64,000 nucleotides of DNA from Molossus alvarezi (taxonomy: Eukaryota > Chordata > Mammalia > Chiroptera > Molossidae): positions 50,523,596 through 50,587,595 of the forward strand of contig CM073889.1 of assembly GCA_037176705.1 (NCBI GenBank), read 5' to 3'. The translations under genes and the position numbers were made by a program. Within the stretch, counting starts at the first letter, position 1, and each line of letters opens with the position of its first letter. The notes beneath the pieces are model-generated. The model made no database searches and was not told the DNA's origin. It saw only the letters and a list, made by a program, of their open reading frames with translations. Of this stretch, positions 33,471-45,469 are shown one piece after another.

Positions 33471-33476
33471 TTTATT
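33471..33476 (-). promoter_or_regulatory. Polyadenylation signal of the FANCL retrocopy
   Basis: AATAAA on the minus strand, about 20 bp upstream of the A-rich tail that begins near 33450. This is the normal spacing for an mRNA 3' end. Confidence 0.7.
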
Positions 33477-34079
33477 TTGTAAATCAATTATCTGGAACCC
33501 ACTAACAGTCTCTTAAATATAAGTTTGTTACTAGAATACAATAGTAACATTTATTTTGCTTAAGAACCACAACTGTTTAAAAAATTTTTTAAAGTCTCCA
33601 CAAGCAGAATTTTTTCCAACAAGTCAATGAAAAAAGGTTAAAAACAGGAAAGAAGTCTGATATTGCTTCTTACTTTCAAAACACATTGCCAGTATTCTTA
33701 TGATGATTAAAAGACTCAGGAGTTTATGTCCCTTGTAACATCACCAAAATACTTACGTCGTACAGCTAGACTTTAAAAGAATAGGTATAAAAATTTTCTA
33801 AAGTTTAATGGCATGCATAAAAGAAAAACTGAAATCACCCCCTGATCTCCACTAGAGAAGGTGGCACATCCAAATTCTATGAGTATATACAAAATAGGCA
33901 AGTGTAAATACAGATTCCTACCTCACACTTAATACTTAAATAACTATGACAAATAAATAAATATAAAAAAGTATAACTTTTCAAACAAACCATAGAATAT
34001 ATTTTCCAAACAAGATATGCAATATTTTTCCGTTCAAGACAAAAAAAGTAGAAATCACATGAAAGAAAGTAGTGAATGT

Positions 34080-34770
34080 GACTATATTGAAAGCTAAACT
34101 TCTGATTGACAAAATATATCCTATACAACATTAAACTACATGCCACAAGGAGAATATACTTAAATCCCAACATAATCAACAAATAATTTGTATCCAAAAT
34201 ATATAAGGGGTGCTTAAAATAAAAGAAAAAAATAAATAGGCTGTTACAAACACAGTAATAATGATTTATCATTCTTGATAAAAATTAAAGTCCAACTAAA
34301 ATCAGACTAAGACTTGGAAGGAATTTGGAAAAGTAGGAATTACTATGATTTGTTTGGTAGGAGTATAAATTTATATAACCAATTTGGAAAGGCAATTGGA
34401 AATGTTTATTAATCTCAAAGAGGTACAATTCACTACAATCCTACATTTTCACTTCTAGGCATAACTCACACGAAAGTCTCACATGTGTAGTCTCACATCT
34501 GTACAAAGAAACAAGTTAGAATGTTCACTGCAGGGAGAAATTTAGTAAGAAAATTGTGAACAACTTTATCAGTAGGGCAAAAGATAAATTAACTGGCAGA
34601 TTCATATAATGGAATGATATAAAGCATTTAAAATAAATACATGGATCATTGGTAAACCTCAGAAACAATGTTGTGTAAAAAAAAAAAAAAAAAACCAGCA
34701 GACTGCAAATGTTATAGAAAATGGCATAAAGAAATGTAGCAAAAAAAAAACGTGTACATTGCATTCATAT
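34080..34770 (+). mobile_element. Ancient L1M/HAL1-like relic within the retrocopy 3' part
   Basis: Plus-strand text such as 'atccaaaatatataaggggtgctta', 'ttcacttctaggcataactcaca' and 'atataatggaatgatataaagca' resembles old mammalian L1 ORF2 and 3' end sequence, far more diverged than the other L1s here. It lies antisense within the non-FANCL part of the retrocopy and so was probably part of the copied transcript. Confidence 0.55.
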
Positions 34771-35048
34771 CAATTTCAGGGAAATGGTTACATCTGTGGT
34801 GTCCAGGAAACAGAAAATGAAACAGGAAAATGCAAAAACAATCTGGCGATTCTGCTGGGTACTTTGCCTTCAACTTGAGAGTGATTAGATGCTCTCTACC
34901 AGAAGCATCTTCAGCTTTTAACTTTATGGTACTGAAACAAAAATTTGCATATACAAGTTTATCCCAACCAAGAATTTCTATCTCTTCAATAATGCTTGAG
35001 CACTACTGGGGAGGAGAAGATAGTGCATATATCTTTTGTTTATTCTTT

Positions 35049-36274
35049 TTTTTTTTAATATTATTTTTGTTACAGATGTTTCTCCTTTTTTACCCCATTG
35101 ACATCCTCCTCCCCATCCCCCCCCCCACCCCGTCCCCAGCTTTGTTGTTCATGCCCATTGGTTATGTGTACATGCATATAAGTTCTGTGGTTTATCTCTT
35201 CCCTCCACCCACCATCCCCTCTTCTGAAGGTTGTCAGTCTGTAGCCAACTTCCATGTTTCTGGGTCTACCCTATTCCTTAGATTATTATGTTCATTATAT
35301 TCCACAAATAAGTGAGATCATGTGGTATTTGTCTTTTTCTGTTTGGCTTGTTTCACTTAGGATAATACTTTCCAGGTCCCTCCATGTTGTCTCAAAAGAT
35401 AAGAGATCTTTATTTCTTATAGCTGCATAGTACTCTATTGTGTATATGTACCACTGCTTTTTTATCCATTCATCTACTGATGGATACTTGGGCTGTTTCC
35501 AGATCTTAGCTATTGTAAATACTGCTGCTACAAACATGAGGGTACATATGTTCTTTCTGATTGGTGTTTCAGGCTTCTTAGGGTATATTCCTAGAAGTGG
35601 GATTACTGGGTCACATGGCAGTCCAATTTTTAATTTTTTGAGGTAACACCATATTGTTTTCCATAGTGGCTGCACCAGTTTGCATTCCCACCAGCAATGT
35701 ACTAGAGTCCCTTTTCTCCACATCCTTACCAACACTTGTTTGATGATTTGTTGATGGTAGCCATTCTGACAGGTGTGAGGGGATACCTCATTGTTGTTTT
35801 AATTTGCATCTCTCTGATTGTTAGTGATGTTGAGCATTTCTTCATATGTCTCATTTGTATGGCCTGTTTGAAGAGGTATCTATTTAGTTCCTCTGCCCAT
35901 TTTTTTAATTGGGTTCTTTGTCTTCCTTTTGTAGAGCTGTATGAGCACTGTATATATATTGGAAATCAACCCCTTATCTGAGGTATCATTGGCAATTATG
36001 CTCTCCCATACAGTGGGTTGCCTTTCTATTTTGGTGGTTGTTTCTTATGCTGTGCAGAAGCTTTTGAATTTGATGTAGCCCCATGTGTTCATTTTGTCCT
36101 TTGTTTCTGTTGCCTTAGGTGATGTATCAGTGAAAATTCTGCTTCATATGATGTCCGAAATTTTGTTGCCTACATTTTCTTCTAGAATTTTTATGGATTC
36201 ATGGGTCACAATTAAATCTTTTATTCATTTTGAGTTTATTTTTGTGTATGGTGTAAGTTGATGATCTAGTTTCA
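35049..36274 (-). mobile_element. L1-K: 5'-truncated L1 inserted in the FANCL retrocopy
   Basis: 3'UTR, ORF2 C-terminal region (zinc-knuckle region near 35700, disrupted) and 5' truncation at 'gatctagtttcat' (36274). TATTCTTT at 35041-35048 and 36275-36282 is the target duplication (TTCTTT/AA site). Removing the element rejoins the FANCL frame between VALKN and the next exon sequence. ORF2 remnant 35735-35295 keeps 146 open codons but is not a gene. Confidence 0.88.
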
Positions 36275-36593
36275 TATTCTTTAAAGCAACTTCTAAAACC
36301 ATCTTTAACTGCATCATAAAGCTCATTAGATCAGGAGAGTGCTTCATTCTCTGTTTTATTATTTGATGGTATTCACTGAGTATTGTCCTCAACTGCCAAC
36401 TACATAGTAATCTTGCATTCTTCAGTTGAAAGTCTTTGGGCAACAATATTTTAAGATGGAAATCTTTTCCCTGAGTGGTAATGAATCCTTCACACAGGGT
36501 TTTCGCTTCGCTCTGGGGCAGAAGCAACAGGAACTGGTGCAACAGGCTTGCTTCTGTCTCCTCCATGGCTCACAGTCCTGAATTAAGGATTTA

Positions 36594-37745
36594 AATGTAA
36601 GTTGTGAAATCATAAAACCCTAAAAGAAGATGTAAGGAGAAAAATCTCAGACATCATACATAGAAGAATTTTTACTGATACATAACCTAAGGCAAGAGAA
36701 ATAAAGGAAAAATTATAAATGGTGCTATATCAAACTAAAATTTTTCTGCACAGCAAAAAAAAATCAGTATAAAAATGAAAAGGAAACTCACTTTATGGGA
36801 GAACATATATGTCATTTATACATACAATAAGGTTTTAATATCCAAAATATATAAAGATCTCATATAACTCAACAAAAGGAAAACAAATAATACAATTAAA
36901 ATGGGCAGAAGACCTGAATAGATACTTCCCAAAGAGCACATAAAAATGGCCAAGAGAAATATTAAAAAATGGTAAATAGTGCTAATTATCAGAGATATGC
37001 AAGTTAAAATGACTATGAAATATCACTTCACAACTGCAGAATGGCTGCCATGAACAAATCATCAAAAAAGTGCTGGTGAGGATATGGAGAAAAGGGGATT
37101 CTAGTATACTGCAGGTGGGAATGCAGACTGATGCAGTCACTATGTAAAACAATGTATTGTTTCCTCAAATATTTAAAAATGGAACTGCAATTTGACTCAG
37201 TGATTGCACTCCTAGGAATATATCCTAAGAAGCCTGAAATACCAATTAGCAAGAGAATATATGTGCCCCTATGTTCATAGCAGCAATATTTACAATAGGT
37301 CAGATCTGGAAACAACCCAAATGTCCATCAGAAGATGCATGGATATAAAGTTGTCATACATTTACACAATGGAATACTATGCAGTTGTAAGAAATAGAGA
37401 ACTTTTACCTCTTGAGACAACCTAAAGGGACCTGGAGAGTATTATGCTAAGTGAAATAAACCGGTCAGAGAAACACAAGTATCACATAATCCAATTTATT
37501 TGTGGAATATAATGTAAAAGAATAACCAGACAAACAAAGTAGATCCAGAGACATGGTTGTAGGGAACAGACTGACAAAACTCAGAGGGAAGGGGCTTTGG
37601 GGCAGGAAGGGATAAACCAAAGAACTTAAATGCATACATGCATAACCAATGGACAGAGACAACCCTGCGGTGGAGGGAGCAGGGAATAGGGTATCTTTGG
37701 GAGAAAAAAGGAGAAATATCTCTAATACTTTTAACAATAAATATA
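36594..37745 (+). mobile_element. L1-C 3' part (plus orientation) of the twin-primed element
   Basis: It starts inside ORF2 (atttaaatgtaagttgtg, aligned to the L1-A position of about 12954) and runs through the decayed ORF2 C-terminus to a 3'UTR and tail (ctctaatacttttaacaataaa). It begins where the inverted part of L1-C ends in L1 coordinates. The true junction with the L1 5' terminus is at 33413, now separated by the FANCL retrocopy. Confidence 0.82.
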
Positions 37746-38477
37746 AGCAACAACAATAAATATTATCACATAAGCAATTTGTGTAGGAGATAAAAGTGGA
37801 AGTGATTACCACGGATATGGTGTTTAATGTTGTGGGGATGGATGAGATCTCCCAAAGAGAGTATGACTAGAGCAGAAATAAGACCTTCCATATAAAGAAT
37901 TTCAAGCTTAATGATACAATGGAAGAGGAAGCTACATACATGAGACTGAGAAGGAATGTCAGTGAGGCTTAGTAACCAGAAGGTGTGTCTTCCTGGAATC
38001 TGCAAGGAAGGAGGTGGTCAAGAGCTGAACATGCTGATGAGTTTAAGCATAGACTGAAATATGATCTAATAGATTCAGCAACATTAAAATTTACAATGAC
38101 CTTAGAGTGATTTCAGAGAAGCCATGTTTTAATCTGCCCATTAGTGGTGTGAGGCCTACATGTATAGTCTCTTAATCAAATGCATTCTCAATATGGGTGT
38201 CCAGTTTTTATCTAAATGACCCAAAGAGGAGAAAGCCCACTTTTCAGACTTGCCCATTGCACAGCCTATTTGTACAGTAAGGTCATTAATCAGTGTTAGA
38301 GGTGATTATATTATTTGATGAGTTAATTGATAAAATAGTTGATATTTTATTTTGGTGTTCAAATATGAGTTATTTGATGAAATAGTTGATATTTTATTTT
38401 GGTGTTGAAATATGGGGCATTGGCTGGAAAGACTGCACAGAGACAGTCAAAAACAGAATTCAAAAATCCAGAGCCTA
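37746..38477. other. Unique DNA between L1s
   Basis: No gene or repeat family recognised. It contains a two-copy 47-bp-period tandem repeat at 38333-38414 (aaatagttgatattttattt twice). Confidence 0.5.
38333..38414. repeat. Two-copy tandem repeat, 47-bp period
   Basis: aaatagttgatattttattt followed by tggtgtt(c/g)aaatatg starts at 38333 and again at 38380, with one difference in about 35 bp. Confidence 0.85.
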
Positions 38478-39568
38478 TCTATTTTTGATTTATACTTGTA
38501 CATGGTGTAAGTTAGTGGTCCAGATTGTTTTTGTTTTGTTTTGTTTTTTTGCATGTACCTATCCAATTTTCTCAACACTACTTATTGAAGAGACTGTCTT
38601 TACTACATTGTATGCTCTTGCCTCCTTTGTTAAATATTAGTTTATCATAATGGTGTGGGTCAGTTTTGGGTCTCTGCTGTGTTCTATTTTTCTATATGCC
38701 TGTTCCTGTGCCAGTACCAGGCTGTTTTGATTACAATGGCTTTGTAGTATAGTTTGCTACCTGGTATTGTGATTTGTCCAAGTTTATTTTTCTTTCTCAA
38801 GACTTCTGCTGTTGTAATCCAGAGACTTTTTTTGGCTGTATACAAATTTTTGAATATTTGTTCTAGATTGATGAAATATGCCATTGGAATTTTAATAGGA
38901 TTTGTGTGGAATTATAGATTGCTTTGGGTAGTATGAACATTTAAATTATGTCAATTCTTCCAATCCATGAACACGGTATATGCTTCCACTTGTTGGCATT
39001 ATCATTTATTTCTTTCTTCGGTGTCTTATAGTTTCCTGAGTACAGGTCTTATACTCCCTTGGTTAGATTTATTCCTAGGTATCTTAGTTTTTTATTGTTG
39101 CAATGGTAAATGGTTTTGTGTTTTCAGTTTCTCTTTCTGAGAGTTCATTATTTTTGTATAAACATGCCATCTCTCTGATGATTAGTGATGATAAGCAATT
39201 TTTCATATATCAGTTGAACATCTGTATGTCCTCAGAGGAGAAATGTCTATCCTTTGCCCATTTTTTAATTGGATTGTTTGTCTTCCTTTTGTTGAGTTGT
39301 ATAAGTTCTTTATATATTTTTGAAATTAATCTCTTATCAGATGTATCATTGGTGAATATGTTCTTCCATACGGTAGGTTCCCTTTTCATTTTGATAATGC
39401 TACCTTGCAAAATTCATTTACTAAACCTAGTAGTTTTTGTTGGAGTCTTTAGGCTTTCTACATAAATATTATGTTATCTGTGAATAATGACAGTTTTACT
39501 TCCTTCTTTCCAATTTGGATGCCTTTTATTTTTTTCTTTTTGGCTGATCACTGTGGCTAGGACTTCCC
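38478..39568 (-). mobile_element. L1-M: rearranged L1 ORF2 fragment
   Basis: Three blocks, all minus. 38478-39167 corresponds to L1-A 12960-13620. 39168-39399 corresponds to L1-A about 12532-12762, out of order. 39400-39568 returns to L1-A about 13650-13825. A 230-bp piece from further 3' in ORF2 therefore replaces about 30 bp of the element. No tails or target duplications are seen. Confidence 0.75.
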
Positions 39569-39625
39569 TGGAAACAAACAATCTTCCAAAACTCAATCAG
39601 GAGGAATAAAAAAAACCTGAAAAAT

Positions 39626-39903
39626 GTCCCAACTGGTTTGAGCATGTAGAGCATCGGCCTGCAGTACAAAGAGTACTGGGTTCAATTTCTGGTCAAGGGC
39701 ATGTACCTGGATTGCAAGTTTGATCCCCAACCCTATCCGATGTCATGCAGGAGGCAAACAATCGATGTCTCCCTCACATTTCTTTCTTTCTCTGTCTCTC
39801 TCTCAGTCCCCCTTTCTCTCTTCTATTCTATCTAAGAAAAATAAAATCAATGAAATAATATACTCAGATGAGGATTAACAAAAAACAAACCAACAAAAAC
39901 AAA
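39626..39903 (+). mobile_element. VES-type SINE in L1-N
   Basis: The head 'actggtttgagcatgtagag', B-box relic gggttcaatttc, gcaggaggcaaacaatcgatg, CT-rich segment and A-rich tail. It splits the L1-N phrase at 'aaaaacctgaa' / 'aaaaaccgaat', a likely imperfect target duplication. Confidence 0.85.
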
Positions 39904-40090
39904 AAACCGAATGGGCTGATAAAAACTAATAAAATTGGAGCAGTAATAAAAACAACAACAACACAACAAACAAAAGTCCTGGACCATATGGATTTACAGG
40001 AGAGTTTTACCAAATATTCAAAAAAGAACTAACACCTATCCTCCTAAGACTTCCAAGTTCTTTTTACGAGATGAGCATTATTCTAATTTC

Positions 40091-41278
40091 AAAATCCAAA
40101 ATGAATAAAAGACAAATGTGACTCATAAATCCATAGACAACCTAGAAGAAAATGTAGGCAACAAAATTTCAGACATCATACTCAGCAGAATTTTCACTGA
40201 TACATCAAAGGCAACAGAAACAACGAAGAAAATGAACACATGGGACTGCATCAAACTCAAAAGCATCTGCACAGCAAAAGAAACAACCACCAAAATGGAA
40301 AGGCAGCCCACTGTATGAGAGAGCATAATTTCCAATGATACATCAGATAAGGGGTTAATTTCCAATATATATACACAGTGCTCATACAGCTCTACAAAAG
40401 GAAGACAAAGAACCCAATTTAAAAATGTGCAGAGGAACTAAATAGACACCTCTCCAAACAGGACATAAATATGGCTAAGAGACATATGAAGAAATGCTCA
40501 ACATTACTAACCATCAGAGAGATGCAAATTAAAACAACAATGAGGTATACCCTCACACTTGTCAGAATGGCCACCATCAACAAATCATCAAACAAGTGTT
40601 GGTAAGGGTGTGGAGAAAAGGGACTCTAGTATACTGCTGGTGGGAATGCAGAATGGTGTAGCCACTATGGAAAACAATATGGTGTTACCTCAAAAAATTA
40701 AAAATTGAACTTCCATTTAACCCAGTGATTCCAATTCTAGGAATATACCCTAAGAAGCCTGAAACACTAATCAGAAAGAATATATGTACCCCCATGTTTG
40801 TAGCAGCACTGTTTACAATAGCTAAGATCTGGAAACAGCCTAAATGTCCATCAGTTGACGAGTGGATAGCAAAGCTGTGGTACATATACACAATGGAGTA
40901 CTATTCAGCTGTAAGAAAGATCTCTTATCCTTTGAGACGACATGGAGGGACCTGGAAAGTATTATCCTAAGCGAAACAAGACAAGCAGAGGAAGACAAAT
41001 ACCACATGATATCACTTATTTGTGGAATATAATGAACATAACAGTCTGAGGAATAGGGTAGTCCCAGAGATGTGAAAGTGGGGTACAGACTGACAGTCCC
41101 CAGAAGAAGGTGGGGGGAGAGATAAACTACAAAACTTATATGCATGTATGCATGAACAATGGACATGGACAACAAAGCTGGGGACAGGGCGAGGATATGG
41201 GGGGGATATCAGTGGGGGGAAAAGGAGAAACATCTGTAACAAAAATAAATAATAAAATAAAAATAAATAAAAATTAAA
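40091..41278 (+). mobile_element. L1-O: 5'-truncated L1
   Basis: Starts in ORF2 at 'gaataaaagacaaatgtgac' and reads nearly unbroken L1 to the 3'UTR and tail (acatctgtaacaaaaataaa at about 41230). ORF2 fragments remain open for 66-81 codons and are broken elsewhere. It interrupts L1-N. Confidence 0.85.
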
Positions 41279-41610
41279 AACAGGTAAAGACACTACAAAG
41301 AAATAAAATGTCAGGCCAATATCACTGATGAACATAAATGCTAAGATCCTCAGCAAAACGTTATCAAATTAGGTGTACCAATACATTAAAAAGGCAATGT
41401 ACCATGAACAAGTGGGATTTATTCCAGGGATGCAAGGCTGATACAATGGAAAATCCTAGAAGAAAACATAAGCAGTGAAATCTCAAACATCTCACATAGA
41501 AGAATTTTCACCGATACATCTCCTAGGGCAAAAACAACAAAGGAAAAAATAAACAAATGAGAATACATCAAACTAAATGCTTCTCCACAGAAAAATAAAG
41601 CAACAGAATC

Positions 41611-42889
41611 CTGACAAATTTGAATAGCCACATTTCACATAAGGCATAAGTTGCAGGGAGAGGGGAGCTTGCAAAGTAAATAATCTCTGAGGATCAGAAA
41701 CAACACTGCTCAGTATACATGGGTGTGGGTGCTCACAGAATTTTTCCTAAAACCTTATATTTATTTACCAGTCACATTCTTAGAAAGATTTTCCCAGAGA
41801 GAGCTCTCACTTTTCTGGATAATGCATAGGTGTCAGGGCCATACTGAGCACCTCCTTCTTCACTTCATAAAAGCATATCTATTTTCAACCAGTCCTACGT
41901 GCACCAGATGTATGAAGGGGACTCTCAACCTATCACGCACAAATATTCTGCTCTTCATTGAGACATGCAGCATAGTTTCAACCTATCTTTTTATGGTAAC
42001 AAATTCAAGACCTTTTTGCTGGCACACAAAAGTTGTTATGAGAATGAATTTTATTAGCAATCCACAAATGCATTTGTAAATGAACTGCACAATTCATCCT
42101 TTAAATAGAATTATCCTGATGTTAGATTTAGTCTCTTGGTTTCAAAACCAAAAAGGGATTCGTGGTTTCAAAGATAGCCTCCAGCATCTAAGGGATGTTT
42201 GATGGAGCACATTCTCAAACCACAACTGCTGGTTGACAAAACCTTTAAAGTAAAAAGATCACTGCTTTACTAGCTTCTCTGCTTGGGTGATTGTTGAAAA
42301 CAGTCCTGGGGTGCAGAGGCACTTCCCCAAGCACTTCCTTTCTTATAAGACCCAGAAGAAAAATTGGGTCCCCTTCCCCTTTCTTTCTATTTCCCAAGCT
42401 CATTATATTTTATGGCAATGAATATGAGACTGCACTGATTGTTCTTGATTTGGGTTTTTGAAATTGTATTCAGTTCAATTGTGAGCAAACATGATTTTTT
42501 GAATAGCTCAGAAGATGCATTCATTTTGGCTTAACTCTTAAAATGGACCTCATTGTGATATCTAATCAATTTTGGTAAACTTCAGTGAAGATTTTGCTTG
42601 CAATATTCTTTAAGTTAGTAGTTTTAAAAGTTTGGTGTTCAAGGGGAAAAAAGGAGATGATTGCTTATTAGAAATACAGGTTCTTGAGCCCCCTACCCAG
42701 AGTACTGCATATGAAGCCAGGGTGATCTTCATGCTTACAAAATAAAAACAGCAGGTAGCTTTGATGTACTCCCAAGAGACACACTGAGAAATTAAAAAAA
42801 CTACTGTTCTGTATCCTCAGGTCACTTATACTACTTTGTGACAAGCACTGTTGTGTGCTAAAGAGGCCAGAAGCCTGAGAAGCCCAAGA
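41611..42889. other. Unique DNA, no gene recognised
   Basis: The longest open frame (about 118 codons near 41723-42079) shows no recognisable motif. A possible old hAT-Charlie remnant lies near 42610-42710 but is too diverged to assign. Confidence 0.45.
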
Positions 42890-43075
42890 AACCTGGGTGT
42901 AAATGTGGCCCCGGGCACTTAATATACTAATTTTATAAGCCTCTGTTTCTTTGTTGTTGTGTGTGTGTGTGTGCATGTGTGTGTGTGTGTGTTTTCAAGT
43001 AAATGGTGGTAACTGTACCTAACTCACAACATTGTTGCAGAAGTAAAATTAAGAACTAGATGCTGCTTAACAAAG
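42890..43075 (+). mobile_element. MIR SINE relic
   Basis: The order of phrases (ctgggtgtaaatgtgg, gcacttaatatact, aagcctctgtttc, taactgtacctaactcacaa, agaagtaaaattaag) follows the MIR consensus. A TG repeat has grown in the middle. Confidence 0.65.
42959..42993. repeat. (TG)n microsatellite
   Basis: About 17 TG units with one CA break, inside the MIR relic. Confidence 0.97.
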
Positions 43076-44104
43076 AGCGAGTGATCAAAAAATGGTGGTC
43101 TCTTTCTTTAGAGCCTCTGAGAAGTGTCCCTGGGGAAAAGCTATACAGACTCTGACCAGGGTTCCTGAAATTTCTTATCTCTACCCTGGATTTTAAACAG
43201 ATCTAAATGGCTCAGAAACTGAAGAAGAAAAATATTCCCACACTATAATTGAGGAAAGAGCAGTTAATAAATACAATAAATAGAATAGAATAGGATAAAT
43301 TATTACTGCTCAGAGTCATAGCTATTCAATTAAAGGATTGCAGAATCAATTGAAACATCTTGGGCAAGCCCCTATTTTTGTCATGTCAGCTCCCCAGAAA
43401 ATGGATACCATCACTTCCTTTCTGTTCCAACTCTTAACTCTTCAAACTCACTCCACCAAACTTTCCATAGCTTCTCTGGGCAGGATTTGTATATTCTAGG
43501 TAGTGACAGAGAGCTGACCATCCAGCAACTTACCTGGAGATGCTGTTTAGCAACTGGATGATTTAGCTTTGCACAAAAAGGTGAAGCATGGGGTTGAATA
43601 GCAAGTACAGAGAAGTCAGTATGAATAATCTTAATCACTGACAGAAGGGAGGCAGGACTATCCTACATATCTGGAGCTTCATCAGGTGACATTTACTCCC
43701 AAGTCTTCATTTACTCCCAAGTCTTGGACACCTGAAGGCTGAAGTCAGGTGTGGAATGTAAGGGATTCCATAGAGCAGGAAGGCAGTCTCTATAGGGATC
43801 TCCAGAGCTAGTGTCAGTTACTCTTGGGATCTCCTGAATCAATGAGGGTGTTGGCTATGTGCAGCCATGGCTGGGCATTGGAGAACAGGGTAGCAGCTCT
43901 TCTACCATACTCATTCTGCAAATGTGAATTGAGCACTTTGTGCATATAATGTGACTAATTTTTAAATACATTTTATTGTGATTTTTAATTAATTTCTGAA
44001 ACCCTTAGGAACAAATGATTCAGGTATTTGTAATCTAACAGAGAAAATGAGACCCATGCATAACCAACTACAACAGAAGGGAAACACTAATAATAGAGGC
44101 AACA
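43076..44104. other. Unique DNA, no gene recognised
   Basis: Nothing recognised except a short tandem duplication of catttactcccaagtctt (about 43690-43725). Confidence 0.5.
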
Positions 44105-44215
44105 GGCATTTACTTCTGCATTGGCTCTTGACCCTGACCACAGCAGAGCATCACCTGGGAAGTGGTGGAAATATGCAGCCTCTGAACCCTGAGATCAGTT
44201 AAATCATAATATCTG
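44105..44215 (+). mobile_element. MER5A-like hAT-Charlie relic
   Basis: ttggctcttgaccctgacca, cagagcatcacctgggaagt and gatcagttaaatcataatat follow the MER5A consensus from memory. Ends are not clear. Confidence 0.55.
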
Positions 44216-44299
44216 GGAGTGTGGAGTGGGAATGAGAATGGGAATGTTATAAACTCCCATAAATGTTAATATGCAGCAACTGGGACTATTATATGGCAG

Positions 44300-44372
44300 A
44301 TATTCTCACCATGGCTATACACTAGAACCACCTAGAACTTATTAAAACCTCCCTGCCAGGCCACACAACATA
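44300..44372 (+). mobile_element. Second MER5A-like relic
   Basis: attctcaccatggctataca, ctagaaccacctagaactta and ccaggccaca resemble a MER5A 5' half. Confidence 0.5.
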
Positions 44373-45229
44373 GGGGTGAGTGTCAAGCTGTGGTGTGCTC
44401 AAGTCTAGTGAGAGCCAACTGTGAATTTTCAGGAATTCTGTAAAACCATTGCTACACTATTGGTAACTTGAATTTGGCCAGGGTGAGAGAATTTATGCCA
44501 CAGAAATTGCCAGACACTACAAATCAGCAATTCCACTGTCCATCTGGAGACTTAGTTGTCAGACATTTGGCAACATACCACTGGTTCCAGAGAATAATGC
44601 CTCTTGTGAGCCAAAAAGAAAGTTCAGCTGGGAGACTAAGGGGAGGCTTTGTCAATAGGATGTAAACTTGGGAATGGAAGAAGCATTCCATTGGGAAGTA
44701 GCTGAGTGAATGCTTGGAGGTGAGTGGATGCATAAGGTGCAGTGAAAGCAGTGGTGGGTGTAATGGTAGCACTGCGGAATAAAAGGTATAATGGAAACTC
44801 ATGCTGAGAAAGCAGGTTGGTAGCAGACCCTGGAGGGGCTTATGGGCAGTTCATCTCACTTTAGTCACTGAATAATTGGGGCAAATAACGGTGTTTAACC
44901 AGGACAGACACAGACCAAAATAAACTCTATAAAGTCCTGGCTTACTGCAATGAGAATTCTCATGTCAAGCGTCTCAACATCTAATTGCAGACTCTCACAA
45001 GGGGGTCCTGAGAATTTGATTGTGGCAAAGTAGTTTATGCAAAGTAACTTTTATATCCAGCAAGGCCCCTGTATTGGAGTCACCACCCTCTGGGCCTTCT
45101 CAGGGCATTGCATCCACTCTTAGCCACGTCTTCAGAAGCATCAAATGGATCCTCCAACTTAAGGCTTTCATGGAGTCTTATATTTTAATTAAACTAAAAT
45201 AGTAGCCCTTACTTTTTACCACTAATATA
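44373..45229. other. Unique DNA, no gene recognised
   Basis: No open frame with recognisable features. 44690-44860 has a weak feel of an old interspersed repeat that I cannot name. Confidence 0.45.
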
Positions 45230-45445
45230 GCCAGTGAGGCAGAATATCAAGGTGATCAAAAGCATTGCTTTGCGGTTCTTCAATATCTGAGTTTTAACAT
45301 TGACTCCACTGTTCTTTAGCTGTTTGAACTTGGTAAGTTATTTTATCTAAACCTCAGTTTCCTTATATGTAAAATGGGGAAGATAATATCATATCTAGTT
45401 TTAAGGGAATTATGTAAAGAATGTTTAGAATTTTTCTGACATTAG
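45230..45445 (+). mobile_element. MIR SINE relic
   Basis: Phrases such as ctgagttttaacattgactc, gaacttggtaagttatttta, aacctcagtttccttat and gtaaaatggggaagataata follow the MIR consensus in order. Confidence 0.8.
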
Positions 45446-45469
45446 TATTTCCATTCTCAGTGAATGGTA

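Larger units (their letters stand above)
33430..36577 (-). pseudogene. FANCL: Processed FANCL pseudogene, 5' part of the mRNA with an unfamiliar 3' end
   Basis: FANCL is the RING E3 ligase that ubiquitinates FANCD2 in Fanconi anaemia repair. Reading minus from ATG at 36566 gives an intron-less FANCL N-terminus (key stretches NARLLCSWQLRTILSEYH and HSPDLMSFMM), broken after VALKN by L1-K. It resumes at about 35040 with LGWDKLVYA and STIKLKAEDASGREHLITLK, ending at CCTGGACACCACAG (34794). Beyond that (34793-33430) it no longer matches FANCL coding sequence but ends with AATAAA and an A-rich tail. The 16-bp duplication CTGAATTAAGGATTTA lies at 33414-33429 and 36578-36593. The RING domain is absent and frameshifts are present, so it is not functional. 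Confidence 0.9.
39571..41610 (+). mobile_element. L1-N: old plus-strand ORF2 fragment with insertions
   Basis: ORF2 pieces at 39571-39625 (cttccaaaactcaatcagga), 39904-40090 (ggaccatatggatttacagg) and 41279-41610 (gacactacaaagaaa, then a skip to a region just upstream of the 3' end). It is interrupted by a VES SINE and by L1-O. Internally deleted and non-coding. Confidence 0.7.
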
